Part shown: positions 1-9,349 of the stretch, piece after piece
Layout of the letters: every line of letters begins with the position of its first letter
How positions within the stretch are numbered: position 1 is the stretch's first letter
NCBI GenBank assembly: GCA_018340805.1
Contig: JACMZG010001913.1
Coordinates: 34,240,450-34,304,449 of the forward strand
DNA: 64,000 bases
Direction: 5' to 3'
Origin: Microvelia longipes
Lineage: Eukaryota > Arthropoda > Insecta > Hemiptera > Veliidae
Translations under genes and position numbers: made by a program
The notes under the pieces: generated by a model
Database searches by the model: none
Seen by the model: the letters and a program-made list of their open reading frames with translations, nothing else
What the model was told of the DNA's origin: nothing

Positions 1-85
1 ACTGGCTGACGAGGAACTTGATTTGTTTATACTTTATGCTTTCCAGAACATTCTGTTCTACCAGAAAGAATTAGCTAGACTTGAT
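1..85 (+). CDS. Mic60: Mic60 coding exon (first in window, 5' end cut)
   Basis: Frame opens at base 2 and gives 28 codons (LADEELDLFILYAF...), ending at the donor GTGAGT at 86. It leaves phase 0. The exon start is outside the window. Confidence 0.85.
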
Positions 86-3000
86 GTGAGTATTACTGAT
101 TATTTTGTGAAATAAACCAAAATAAACCTTTTGTTGAGGCAATTTTTTACTTAAGGGTCAAAATCAGGGTTCCTGTGGGGTTTGTCCCTGACAGGCTGCA
201 AGGCTCTAATTGGGCATTATTATTATTTTGTTTTTTTTCTCAGTTTATTACTCGTGTAGGGAAGGCACGGGTAAACTACTAAGCACCTTACTTTTTGTCT
301 GTTAAGAATTTCATGATTTTTTATATTTATTAAAACTGCTTTCTACATTTGATGGTATAATTTTGAATTAAGTCCTAAACTGTTGATACTATTGTGTAAG
401 GATATAGGGATTTATTATTATAATTATCATTTTCATTATTATTATCACAACTGATAAAACCCAGATTCCATTATACTTAAGGTTCGTATCATTAAGGGGG
501 TATCATTGGTAGCAATATTGTAGGGTACACAAATTATTGTTGAACTATTGTTGAATTATTGTTTATGTTCTATGTTTATATAATTGCAGACTTCTTAAAA
601 TATAAAAAGTCTGCATTAATGGTTAGCATTAATATTTTTTTTTCTTAGAGTTTATACAAAGCAAATGTAGAGAAGGCTTTTACTAAAGAAATGCAAGAGA
701 AAGATGTGGTGAGAGCTATCATAGAGAAAGAAATGGAACAGGAGAGGAGGAAAATTGGTGCTGAGTTCCAGAAAAGGGTAATTTTAATTCATTTTCTTAT
801 TTTCACTGTGTTGCTACCAACACAGTGTCACTTAAATCACAATCAAACGTTGTAAATAATACTTTCGATAAAATAAATACAAATTTGTAATTAATTTTGT
901 TTGTAAAGAAATAAGAAATAGATAACAAAAAGAAATATATACTGTTAAAACAGTGTTGCCATCTGGAGCATTATATCTGAACTACAACAAGAATGTGGTC
1001 TTTAGCGCTCCTCCTAGCAAATAGATAAACTCCCTGCTGGACAAAAATAAAATGTTTTGTATGGTGTACAAAACAAAAAACTCCTTTTTACAATGGTTAT
1101 AAATTTTGCATTTTATGTTCTGTACAACAGGGAATAAAGTGAACCTAAACTCCCAACATAAAAAAATAATTAATACTTGATTCATAAGAATTAGTTCACT
1201 GTAAAGATTATTTTTATAATTGCCATAATTATGAAGCAATTTTTTTCCTTGGTCGACCTCCTCCCTTTCCCTCATAATTTTGTAGGGTTCCGCTCACTTA
1301 AACTTAAAAACAAAATTAGCCCCAAACAATTTACTCATTCTGAAGCAATTTTTTTCTTTGTTTAACTCTCCCTTTTTATTTGTTTTAGAATGGGCATGAA
1401 TGGAGTCCATCGTAATAAAACGAAATAATAATAATAATAGACCAAGAGCCCAGGGGTGTTTTGTTAATAATAAGTGTAATGGCTGGAACCGGTCTCAATT
1501 TTTCGTAAATACCTTCCTGAACAAGGATCTGCAATTCTGCCGACTCGTATCAGATGGGTGTCCCAGGCAGAACGCACTTTAGGGGTCAAATTTACCACCC
1601 AAGTTAATAAAAAGTGTAATGGCTGGAAAGGGGTTTAATTTTTCGTATAAATATCTTCCTCAACAAGGATCTGCAATTCTGCCGAATCGTATCGGATGGG
1701 CGTCTCTGGCAGAACGCACTTTACAGGTCAAATTTACCACCCAAGTTAACAAACAGTGTAATGGCTGGAAATGGTCTTAATTTTTCGTAAATACCTTCCT
1801 GAACAAGAATCTGCAATTCTGCTGACTCAGGCAGAACCTTTGACCCCTAAAGTGCGTTCTGCCTGGGACACCCATCCGATACGAGTCGGCAGAATTGCAG
1901 ATCCTTGGTCAGGAAGGTATATACGAAAAATTGAGACCGGCTCCAGTCATTACACTTTTTATTAACAAAACACCCCTGGGCTCTTGGTCTATAAGTCTCT
2001 CCACAGTTAACTATGGAGAGAATTTTTATTCTTTCGTTCTATCCCCCCTTTTGAATTGAGGGTTTGGCTTAAAAAAAAGCTCCAAACAAGTTATGTACAG
2101 CCCCAACCTCAGGTTGTGGTGTGTGTGTTCTCTAGACCAAGAGAAAGGTGTGAGTAACGATTACTATCTCTCTCTTATCTATCAATATTAACATGTCACT
2201 CTGTTTTAGATACTCTGTGTCAGAGCTGAATGTGAAAAAGATATGAGGCAGACGATGAAAAGACAAGCAGAGGCTCATGTCAATCACATCAATGAACTTA
2301 TTGAACTGAAAGAGAAACAGTCTGAGGTGCAAATGCAGAGAACTGTTGATGAAAAAATTGCTGAATTGAGGCAGGATCATCAAGTTCAGCTTGCTGATAT
2401 TATAGGAAGGATGAGAGCTCTTGATTCTATTATTTGTAGTAAGTAACTAATTACGTGAAACAAATAATATTCAAAGTTTTTAAAAACAATAAATTTATTC
2501 AATAGATACACTAAGTTAAGTACAAGAGAACAATTGAAAACAAACTACAAGGCTTGGGTACATTAGTAACCCTATATAGAAGTTTTATTGTTTATATCAA
2601 CATAAAAGATGAAGGGGCTTGAGCTATCAAGTCAGCAATGTTCAGAATATAACTAACTGCTTTCTGAGGAAAATCTAGTTTTTTAAGATAAGGTAACGAC
2701 AACTTGATTAGTGAGCTGGTGAATCAATAAATTGAAGTACACTTAGTTTTATTATAAAATTGAAGTACAGTTAGTTCTATTTCTTCTACTGATTTAACTA
2801 TCTAAATCATTTTGGCCATGCTCATTGCTTTGAGTTAGCTTCTGCATTCTCAGAATATGAAAAATCACCTCATTTATATTGCATTATGTCTTGGGTCTCA
2901 TAGATATATCCACTAGAGGGGGCATAGCCTATCTTAATACATTGAGAACACCGAAACATATTTTGGGGGCTCTGTGTAATCTCATTAAAACCTCCTCGTA

Positions 3001-5891
3001 GAGTAAGTTAAGGTTATAACAAACCAATCGTTGTCAGCTTTTCCCGAATTGTTTAGGTTTTGTTTCCTATTATAAACGTATTATGTATGTTACTATATTT
3101 TTTTAATGTTTATTTCATCATATTAATACTCAAGGGTGTTCAGGTTACTTTTTTGGTGTTTCAAAATTCAACTGATAGTGCTTCTCTAGCAATTATATCT
3201 CTATGTTGGGTCTTGCTTTGCTTGTCCAATGACAGTGAAAATTGCTATTTATCCCTAGCAACAACATCTTCACACACTGACCTCCTTCCATGTTGCTTGA
3301 CTAGTCCTCTTTACTCTTATTTATCACATATTAGATACACTCATGCCAAATTTCAATTCAATTGGTATGATTTATCATTTCTAAATATGATTTATCAATA
3401 AAAAGCTTATGCTTGTTACATGATAAAAAAATGATGAGGGGAGCTCTTTGTGTGATTATGCTAGAGAGTCAAAACTTACGCTTTTCAGGAAATAATTTTT
3501 CTAAGACTTCAGTATAGTACGACACACGGCTAAAATCAGTTGACAGCGTGGGAAAATAATGTGAGGGAGCCAATGAGGTTAGTCCTGGATGTTAAACCAC
3601 GCCCTTAATTTCAAATCAGGCCAACCTTATTGGTTCCTCAATTTTATTTTCCCACGCTGTCAACTGATTTTAGCCGTGTGTCGTACTATAATTGTCATTT
3701 GTGACAACAAAGCACGTAAAAATCATAAAAAAATTAATCGGATTGATTTAAATCATTCGATCATGTTTAAGACCGACAATTATTATGGTAAGTTTAATCT
3801 CATTATCAAATTAATTTTTATAAAATGGCTTTACTTATACATTTTTTAAAATATCTTTTTCAAAAATCAAAAATTATACAATTAGGTTGAAGTTGGGTTT
3901 GATTGAATCTGGTAATATATTAAACAATACAAAGTTTAATTTGATACAGCCTGTACATGCACTGTTTTTGTTGGATCACTTTTGTTAGGCAGTATATAGT
4001 GTGGTCAGTAGGTAAACCTGACTAGTGGGATACTGTTGTTTCTTATCTGAGGTTGCGCTATGCAAATCTGATGATATACTAAAACAAAAAGTAGGAATTT
4101 CCTAAGCTTAGGACGAGCAAAGCGAGTCTGAAGTAGTGAGTATGAGCATAGTGCAATAAGGCCAAAAAATGATCCAAGCAATTTTTATTTTAAAATGTTC
4201 AATTTTTACTTTTCCTCATTATACCATAGGTATAAATGATTAAGACCTCCTGATTAGCTTTCTTAAAGTTGTCTGTCTGTATGTGTGTGTGTGTGTCTGT
4301 TATCATCGTAGCTCCCAGTGTATTTATGCTAGAGAGTTGAAACTTCGTACGAAAATCGCTGTTGTTGTGCTATTCGGAAAAAATTTGTTTATGACGTCAT
4401 TAACCAGCAATAATGACTCAAAAATGATGCAAACATTTTTAAAAATCATTCGCAGAAAAATGTTGTGATCAAAATGAGATTTGACACGCATGTGGTCATG
4501 TATAAGACTAATGCCGTGTGGTCATGTATAAAACTATGTGCCAAGTTTCTTTTTATTATCAGCATTAGTTCAAATCACTTGTGTACGTTTTTTTTTTTTT
4601 TTAAATTGTAAAATAATCCAATTTTTCATACAAGTTTATACCTTTACTTAATAAATAAGTACTCTTAGTTTTGTTTCAATACGACAAGTATATCCATGGT
4701 TTTTGTTGGATCATAAAAGTTAAGCAGTATCGAGCGTGGCCAGTGCCTGGATGAGTGATAAAAACTGGTACAATGAGGTGTTGTATTATACATTTTGCAA
4801 ATTTTATATACTGAGGACACGTGTAGTGAGTCCATAGTAGGGAGGATGAGTGTAGCAAGTCTAATGTGATGAGGAAAAGTTCGGAGGTACCCCGTACCCG
4901 ATATTTTCTATCTGTGTCCTTTCTGTGTATTCATTTTTCTTTAAAAATAATCTTGATTTTTTTGCTTTTAGAAAAAATCAAAGCAGATGCAAAATCGAGT
5001 AAATCACAAGAGTTGTGGGCTGCATGTGAAGCACTGCAAGAAGCGTTGTTATCTAGTGACCCTAGCGAGGGATTATATAGACAGTTCAGACCTCTTGAGG
5101 GTATAGTTGAAGCTATATATATGGCTGCTGCACCTGGGGATGAATTTGTTGATGCTATTCTATCTAGTCTACCTGTAGAAGCTAGGAAGAGAGGCGTTTT
5201 TACCACTACCATGCTTAAAGATAGGTGAGCTTAAATGTTTTGCTTTCCTACCTTCTAAAAAAGGTGAGAAAGCTTTGCAGTGAGATAAAAATATCACAGA
5301 CACTTCTAGGTCGAGGGAAATGAACTTACTTACATAAAATGGACATGTTTTGTCACCAAAGGAAGGGGTGTTCCAGTGTGTAATGATTAGCATGTACACC
5401 TGACACCCGGACAGACTGGGTTCAATCCTCGTTGGGTTCCCCAAAATATTTATGGGAGGGATGGAAATCCTTTTATGTGCTGTCCTTTAAAAGGAATGTT
5501 AAGCCTGTACAATGTCAGAGATGCTTAAAAGATATCTAACCCTAAATGAACCTGGGTTTGACAAAATTCAGATTTTTTTATGCAAACAATACTTTTCCTA
5601 AATACCTAGAGTATAATGATGAAAAGTAAAAATGTATTTATTATTTTTCTCTTTTGGTGAATTGTAAAAGAGTTTTCTTTTTTGTGAACTTACAATTTTC
5701 TCTTTTTTGGTGAGTTTTGAAAAAAATCTTTCTTTAGTAGAATTCTAATTTCAATAAAAAAGAAAATTCTTAGTTAAATATTATTATTCCACTGTGGAGT
5801 CTACCCAACCATAAAATGATTTTTTTTGTAAACAAGGAAAATATATTTAAAAGATTGTTATAATTTTAAAATTTGAAATGTTATATTTGAC

Positions 5892-5926
<35 letters not shown>

Positions 5927-7012
5927 TATTATTATTATTAGATGTATAACAATTAATACATGCATAAATTAGATATAAGCCCTTTCATATACAAAACTTT
6001 ACAGAAAGCTGCTATCATCAATACATGCCACATCGTCCGAAAATTTCTATCGACTGACCTAGTGACTTAAGACGGAAAATAAGCAAAATAAACGATATTT
6101 GACTTGGCTTTGCCTGTCAATTCATCTATTTTTTTAGCCAGTATTCTTTTACTGAGATAGAGAAAATCTAAAAACAAATAATAATAATTATACATTATAA
6201 TAATAATAATAATATTTGACTGATGGATTGGTTGCAGGTTTTTAACAGTTAGAAGAGTTTGTAAGAAAGTAGCACTTCTTCCGGAGGGCGGAGCCCCCCT
6301 TCCTGTTATGTTTCTGTCTTGGCTTCAATCTAAATTAATCATAGATTCTGATGAGATACCCATAGAAGAATTAACTAATAAAGAATTTGATCCGTCAAAA
6401 TTAAACACCTTTCAAATTCTTGATAGAGCAAGGTTAGTAATTGGTTTGATAAATTCATATTTCCTCCAGTTTTTAAAAGGATTTGTATGTTTTTTCATTA
6501 CTTAATTTTGAATTCTAATAAACAATATTATTACATTAATACTATCATAAAAATCACAATCGTACTGTGGACATCTAGAGCGTCTATCTTGTCCATTTAG
6601 AGGGTGGGAGTCTATACATTGCTAGATTCCCTTTATAGAAATATTTTGTATAGCTTAAGTAGACTAGGAGTTTTTTAAAAATATCTGAAACGGATGATTC
6701 AAGTGAAATCTTAGCTTCATGTTTTCAGTGCAAACACAATACTTTCCTTTTATACCTACTGGCTAAATGAGGAAAAGAAAAAAGAAATCGTGTTCTGACT
6801 AAAAAATGTTTTAAGCTATTTCTTTTGATTTCAGCTATTGGATAGAAAGGCACGATTATAAACAAGCTCTTCGTTACATGAATTTGCTGGACGGTGCTCC
6901 AAAAGCAGTGGCAGGTGACTGGATCAGAGAAACGCAAATATTTCTTGAGGTTTCCCAAGCAGCTCGAGCATTAATGGCGTATTCAGTAGCATCATCTTCA
7001 GCATATTCTTAA
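1..7012 (+). CDS. Mic60: Mic60/mitofilin (IMMT), C-terminal 355 residues, 5' partial
   Basis: Core subunit of the MICOS complex of the mitochondrial inner membrane, which holds crista junctions together. Six exons join without a phase conflict: 2-85, 649-777, 2210-2438, 4972-5224, 6238-6432 and 6835-7012. They encode 355 residues ending in ...SSSAYS. A charged coiled-coil stretch comes first (MKRQAEAHVNHINEL), followed by the conserved mitofilin C-terminal domain (SQELWAACEALQEAL, LSSLPVEARKRGV, LNTFQILDRAS, YWIERHDYKQALRYMN, VAGDWIRETQIFLE). These match the order and spacing of animal IMMT as I remember it. The N-terminal targeting sequence, membrane segment and first coiled-coil part must lie upstream of the window. 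No frameshift or in-frame stop was found in the joined exons. Introns 2 and 3 carry foldback and 5S-type repeats. The exon limits are inferred from splice motifs and frame. Confidence 0.93.
649..777 (+). CDS. Mic60: Mic60 coding exon, coiled-coil
   Basis: Follows acceptor TTTCTTAG and ends at donor GTAATT (778). It has 43 codons, phase 0 to phase 0, rich in K and E (KEMQEKDVVRAIIEKEMEQE), as expected for the mitofilin coiled coil. Confidence 0.85.
1439..1990. repeat. Foldback element with three tandem units and one inverted unit
   Basis: Lies in Mic60 intron 2. Units of about 141 bp start at AGTGTAATGGCTGGAA near 1473, 1613 and 1755. From about 1835 the same unit runs on the opposite strand. 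The outer ends are exact inverted repeats: 1439-1468 (AGACCAAGAGCCCAGGGGTG...) against 1961-1990. No coding potential was recognised. Confidence 0.85.
2210..2438 (+). CDS. Mic60: Mic60 coding exon, coiled-coil
   Basis: Acceptor CTGTTTTAG, donor GTAAGT at 2439; 76 codons plus one base. Contains MKRQAEAHVNHINEL, which lines up with the RRQAAAHTDHL part of animal mitofilin. The open frame would stop soon after the donor, which supports splicing here. Confidence 0.92.
2885..3025 (+). repeat. Short dispersed repeat, inverted partner at about 11060-11180
   Basis: Blocks such as TATCCACTAGAGGGGGCATA, CTCTGTGTAATCTCATT and TTAAGGTTATAAC recur in reverse complement and in the same order near 11062-11180. 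This marks one dispersed family with two diverged copies. Confidence 0.6.
3513..3690. mobile_element. MITE with 47-bp perfect terminal inverted repeats
   Basis: Bases 3513-3559 (TATAGTACGACACACGGC...) are the exact reverse complement of 3644-3690. The 178-bp element has no ORF, and further imperfect pairing continues inward (GGGAGCCAATGAGG against CCTTATTGGTTCC). Ends read TATAG...CTATA, so a TA target duplication is possible. It lies in Mic60 intron 3. Perfect arms suggest recent mobility or DNA turnover by conversion. The superfamily is not assigned. Confidence 0.85.
3955..4165 (+). repeat. Partial 5S-derived repeat copy
   Basis: Diverged 5S-like block (GTTGGATCACTTTTGTTAGG ... GTGGTCAGTA) followed by the family's 3' subrepeats (GACGAGCAAAGCGAGTCTGA, GTAGTGAGTATGAGCATAG). 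The element is 5'-truncated and sits just before a fuller copy. Confidence 0.55.
4207..4905 (+). repeat. 5S rRNA-derived interspersed repeat, near full length
   Basis: Copy of the window's main repeat, in Mic60 intron 3. It opens TACTTTTCCTCATTATACC and closes GATGAGGAAAAGTTCGGAGG then TACCCCGTACCCGAT, so the ends carry 12-base inverted repeats. Inside are a (TG)n run, ATCATCGTAGCTCCCAGTGT, a TGACGTCA site (4392) and, at 4707-4760, a stretch like the 5S rRNA internal promoter (TAAAAGTTAAGCAGTATCGA ... GTGCCTGGATGAGTGA). The 5S match is from memory. Confidence 0.75.
4972..5224 (+). CDS. Mic60: Mic60 coding exon, start of mitofilin C-terminal domain
   Basis: Acceptor TTTGCTTTTAG, donor GTGAGC at 5225. 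The two opening bases complete a Lys codon from the previous exon; the exon leaves phase 2. Motifs ELWAACEAL and AAAPGDEFVDAILSSLP are typical of the family. Confidence 0.93.
5365..5470 (+). repeat. tRNA-like SINE fragment
   Basis: In Mic60 intron 4. A box-A-like stretch (GTGTGTAATGATTAGCATGT) is followed about 30 bases on by a box-B-like GGGTTCAATCC at 5418-5428, the layout of a tRNA-derived SINE head. No intact cloverleaf was seen, so this is not called a tRNA gene. Confidence 0.5.
5892..5940. repeat. (AAT)n microsatellite
   Basis: Pure ATA/TTA trinucleotide run that turns into its own complement near 5926, in Mic60 intron 4. Confidence 0.9.
6238..6432 (+). CDS. Mic60: Mic60 coding exon, mitofilin domain
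   Basis: Acceptor GGTTGCAG, donor GTTAGT at 6433. The first base completes an Arg codon, giving FLTVRRVCKKVALLPEGG, the usual RVCRRVAL-type block of mitofilin. Leaves phase 2. Confidence 0.92.
6835..7012 (+). CDS. Mic60: Mic60 terminal coding exon with stop
   Basis: Acceptor TTGATTTCAG. The first base completes a Ser codon. The exon reads YWIERHDYKQALRYMN ... VAGDWIRETQIFLE and stops at TAA 7010-7012. This is the conserved end of mitofilin. Confidence 0.95.
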
Positions 7013-7151
7013 AAGTGAAGAAAATGTTTAATTTTCTTGAGCATTTTAATCTTTGTTCCAATCTTGGAACATTACCTCTTTTTAGTCTATTTTTTGACAA
7101 TTGTACATAAAAGATTAGAAAGAATTTATAAAAAAAAAAATCAAAATATAA

Positions 7152-7157
7152 AATAAA
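7152..7157 (+). terminator. Likely poly(A) signal of Mic60
   Basis: AATAAA lies 140 bases after the Mic60 stop in an A-rich run with overlapping AATAAA copies. The position suits a short 3' UTR, but the cleavage site cannot be fixed from sequence. Confidence 0.45.
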
Positions 7158-7159
7158 AT

Positions 7160-8330
7160 AAAATGTCCGTGCATACTTGGTTGGTTCTAGTTTTTGTCCT
7201 AAAGTTTATCCTGTGCTATAAAATAAAATTAAAAATACCACGAAACTTGTTATTTATTTGTTATTATTGTAAAATATAAATAGTTTTTCTTTTTATTTAT
7301 GAGAAATTATAAAGAAACCTTTCCCTTTTTATTGAAATTTTAGCATGAAATCTCTTAACATAAGCTCTCCTGTTGTTCTGGACAGAATATGGAGATTTGA
7401 ATTAATTTTATTGTTACAACAAAATCAACTCAATAACAGAACTAATATTAAAAGTTGGTCTTATCAATGGTGAAAAAACTTTTTGAGTAATGATTCTATT
7501 GGTCAATGGACCAAATCCAAGATGTTAGACCAATACATAATTCCCTCTAAGGGTTTAGATTTGGCCAACTAATTTGGTTTGAAAGTTACGATGTACACAA
7601 ACCTAATTGATTATTTTTTTCAAAATGTTAAGCACTTTAAATTTTTCGACTCTTAGTCCTGGATACTCTATACCTCGTTAGAAATATTCTTTTGGAAAAT
7701 ATTCAATAATTGGATGGTTTACTGGGGAGTGTGGATAAATTCTGTTTTTGACCACCCTCATCACAAATTTAACGTTTTGCCAAACTTTTTTTTGTGATTT
7801 TGGGGGATTGAGCTAAATTAAAGCTGTCCGTAGTGGATATGAAATATCAATATTGTACTCAAACACAAAGTTACCAAAAGTAGTAAAAAAATTACCATAA
7901 CAAGGTAAGAGCAGGTCATGTCAAACCTTGGTAACTAAGTCATTGCTGGCTCTTTTTTACCATACTCTTACACTTTTTATACACTTGTATGTACAAGCTA
8001 AAACTTTCATATTACTATTGAATAAGGTACTATCATAGTCTTCCATCTTTTAGCAACCAATTGACACGCTACAAATACTAAGGGGTCGTATACCATTATA
8101 TAATATACAGTTATAGTTACATGATACTGTATATCATATACCGTTTACTGTGCTAAACAAACAGGCAAAATACTTTCACCCAGAGGTGATCCTCCTTCAA
8201 AACTTTTCATGACCATGACTTGCTGGTTCACTTTATTTCATCAATAGAAATGAATAAAGATTTTTATGTGTAATACAGAAATAATAATAGAATAATTTGA
8301 AGTAGTAAGCCAATTTTAATCCCTTCTCTA
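7160..8330. other. Gene-free stretch after Mic60
   Basis: AT-rich. No ORF, splice-bounded exon or named repeat could be supported here. Confidence 0.5.
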
Positions 8331-8351
8331 TGGTAGTAAGCCACCATCAGC

Positions 8352-8518
8352 TCTGTTTGCCAGCCAGAACTTCTGGCTGGCAAACAGAAGTTGGACGATT
8401 ACGTCTCTTTGTTTTAAACTCAAAGAGACTTTTGCTGAAAACTACTTTGTCAGAGGGGACCAAAGATTATCCAGAGGGAGGGGAAAACCCCCTCCCTGGA
8501 CCGTATCCAGGGAGGGGG
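8352..8518. repeat. Cluster of strong hairpins, two of them mutually exclusive
   Basis: 8352-8369 pairs perfectly with 8371-8388 (18 bp, one-base loop). 8403-8411 pairs with 8421-8429. 8488-8500 (CCCCCTCCCTGGA) pairs perfectly with 8506-8518, while part of the same C-run can instead pair with GGGAGGGG at 8476-8483. Likely a remnant of an inverted-repeat element, of which the foldback at 8702 is a neighbour. Confidence 0.7.
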
Positions 8519-8539
8519 TCTCCCTAAAGATATTATCTT

Positions 8540-8645
8540 GAAAGAGAACATTTAGTTTGTTTCTTTCAGTGCTTCTTTATTATTTTAATCCCAGTATTGA
8601 ATTTGGACAGATGCCTCAAGTTTTTAAATATGCCTCACCTAATCT
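8540..8645. repeat. Partial copy of the neighbouring foldback arm
   Basis: AGAGAACATTTAGTTTGTTT and the following CTTTCAGTGCTTC resemble the left arm of the element at 8702. The copy is diverged and direct in orientation. Confidence 0.55.
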
Positions 8646-8701
8646 GTTGACGAAAATAGCAGGAAGCATTTTCTACTTATAACGCTTCCTACAATTATCG
8701 T

Positions 8702-9165
8702 CAACAGACATTCTCTTAAAAGATAACATTTTGTTTGTTTCTTTCCAGTGTTTATCTGTAAATTCTCATCTCTGTTTTGAATTTGGTTAGGGGCCTCAAC
8801 TTTTGCCTCATTAAAAACTCAAACTAAAACAATTTGTTTTGAATCACCTGTAATCAAAACAAAATAGTGGTCAGGAACGATCCAGACCACTAGGTACTCC
8901 TAGTTGTCCAGACCACTAGGTACTCCTAGTTGTCCAGACCACTAGGTACTCCTAGTTGTCCAGACCACTAAGTACTCCTAGTGGTCTGGTCAGGATCGTT
9001 CCTGGCCACTATTTTGTTTTGATTACAGTTGTTTCAAATCAAATCGTTTTAATGTGAGGCATAGTTAAAAAGTTGAAACACCTAACCAAATTTAAAACGG
9101 ATTAAAATTAACGGAGAAACACTGGAAAGAAGCAAACAAAATTTTCTCTCTTAAGAGAATGTCTG
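8702..9165. repeat. Long-inverted-repeat (foldback) element with 26-bp core repeats
   Basis: Arms of about 185 bp: 8702-8895 (CAACAGACATTCTCTTAAAA...) against 8985-9165 (...TTAAGAGAATGTCTG), imperfectly matched. The centre, 8880-8990, holds four copies of TCCAGACCACTAGGTACTCC + TAGTTG. It has no ORF. Confidence 0.8.
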
Positions 9166-9181
9166 TGTAAATGTAATGATT

Positions 9182-9346
9182 ACTTTGTTCAGATGCGGGG
9201 TTAGGCAGGTGATTCAACCCCTCCCATGGCAATTGTCGTGAGAACAGAATTAAACACAGGTAGCGTCTAATCCCAAAGGGGGTAAAAATTCCGTGTGAAC
9301 AGTTGGGATTGAACCCCCTGCCAAACCCAGCGTCTGAACAAAGTAT
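9182..9346. repeat. Short foldback repeat
   Basis: ACTTTGTTCAGATGCGGGGT at the left is matched in reverse by CCCAGCGTCTGAACAAAGTA at the right. Inner parts GATTCAACCCC and GGATTGAACCCCC also pair. The GGTTCAA-like core hints at a tRNA-derived origin, which is not proven. Confidence 0.65.
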
Positions 9347-9349
9347 ATG

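Noticed and set aside
4707..4760. A genuine 5S rRNA gene
   Set aside because: Only the internal-promoter half resembles 5S, it is diverged, and it is embedded in a longer dispersed repeat with the same flanks at other sites.
5365..5470. A tRNA gene
   Set aside because: Box A- and B-like words exist, but no acceptor stem or anticodon arm could be built; a SINE head is more likely.
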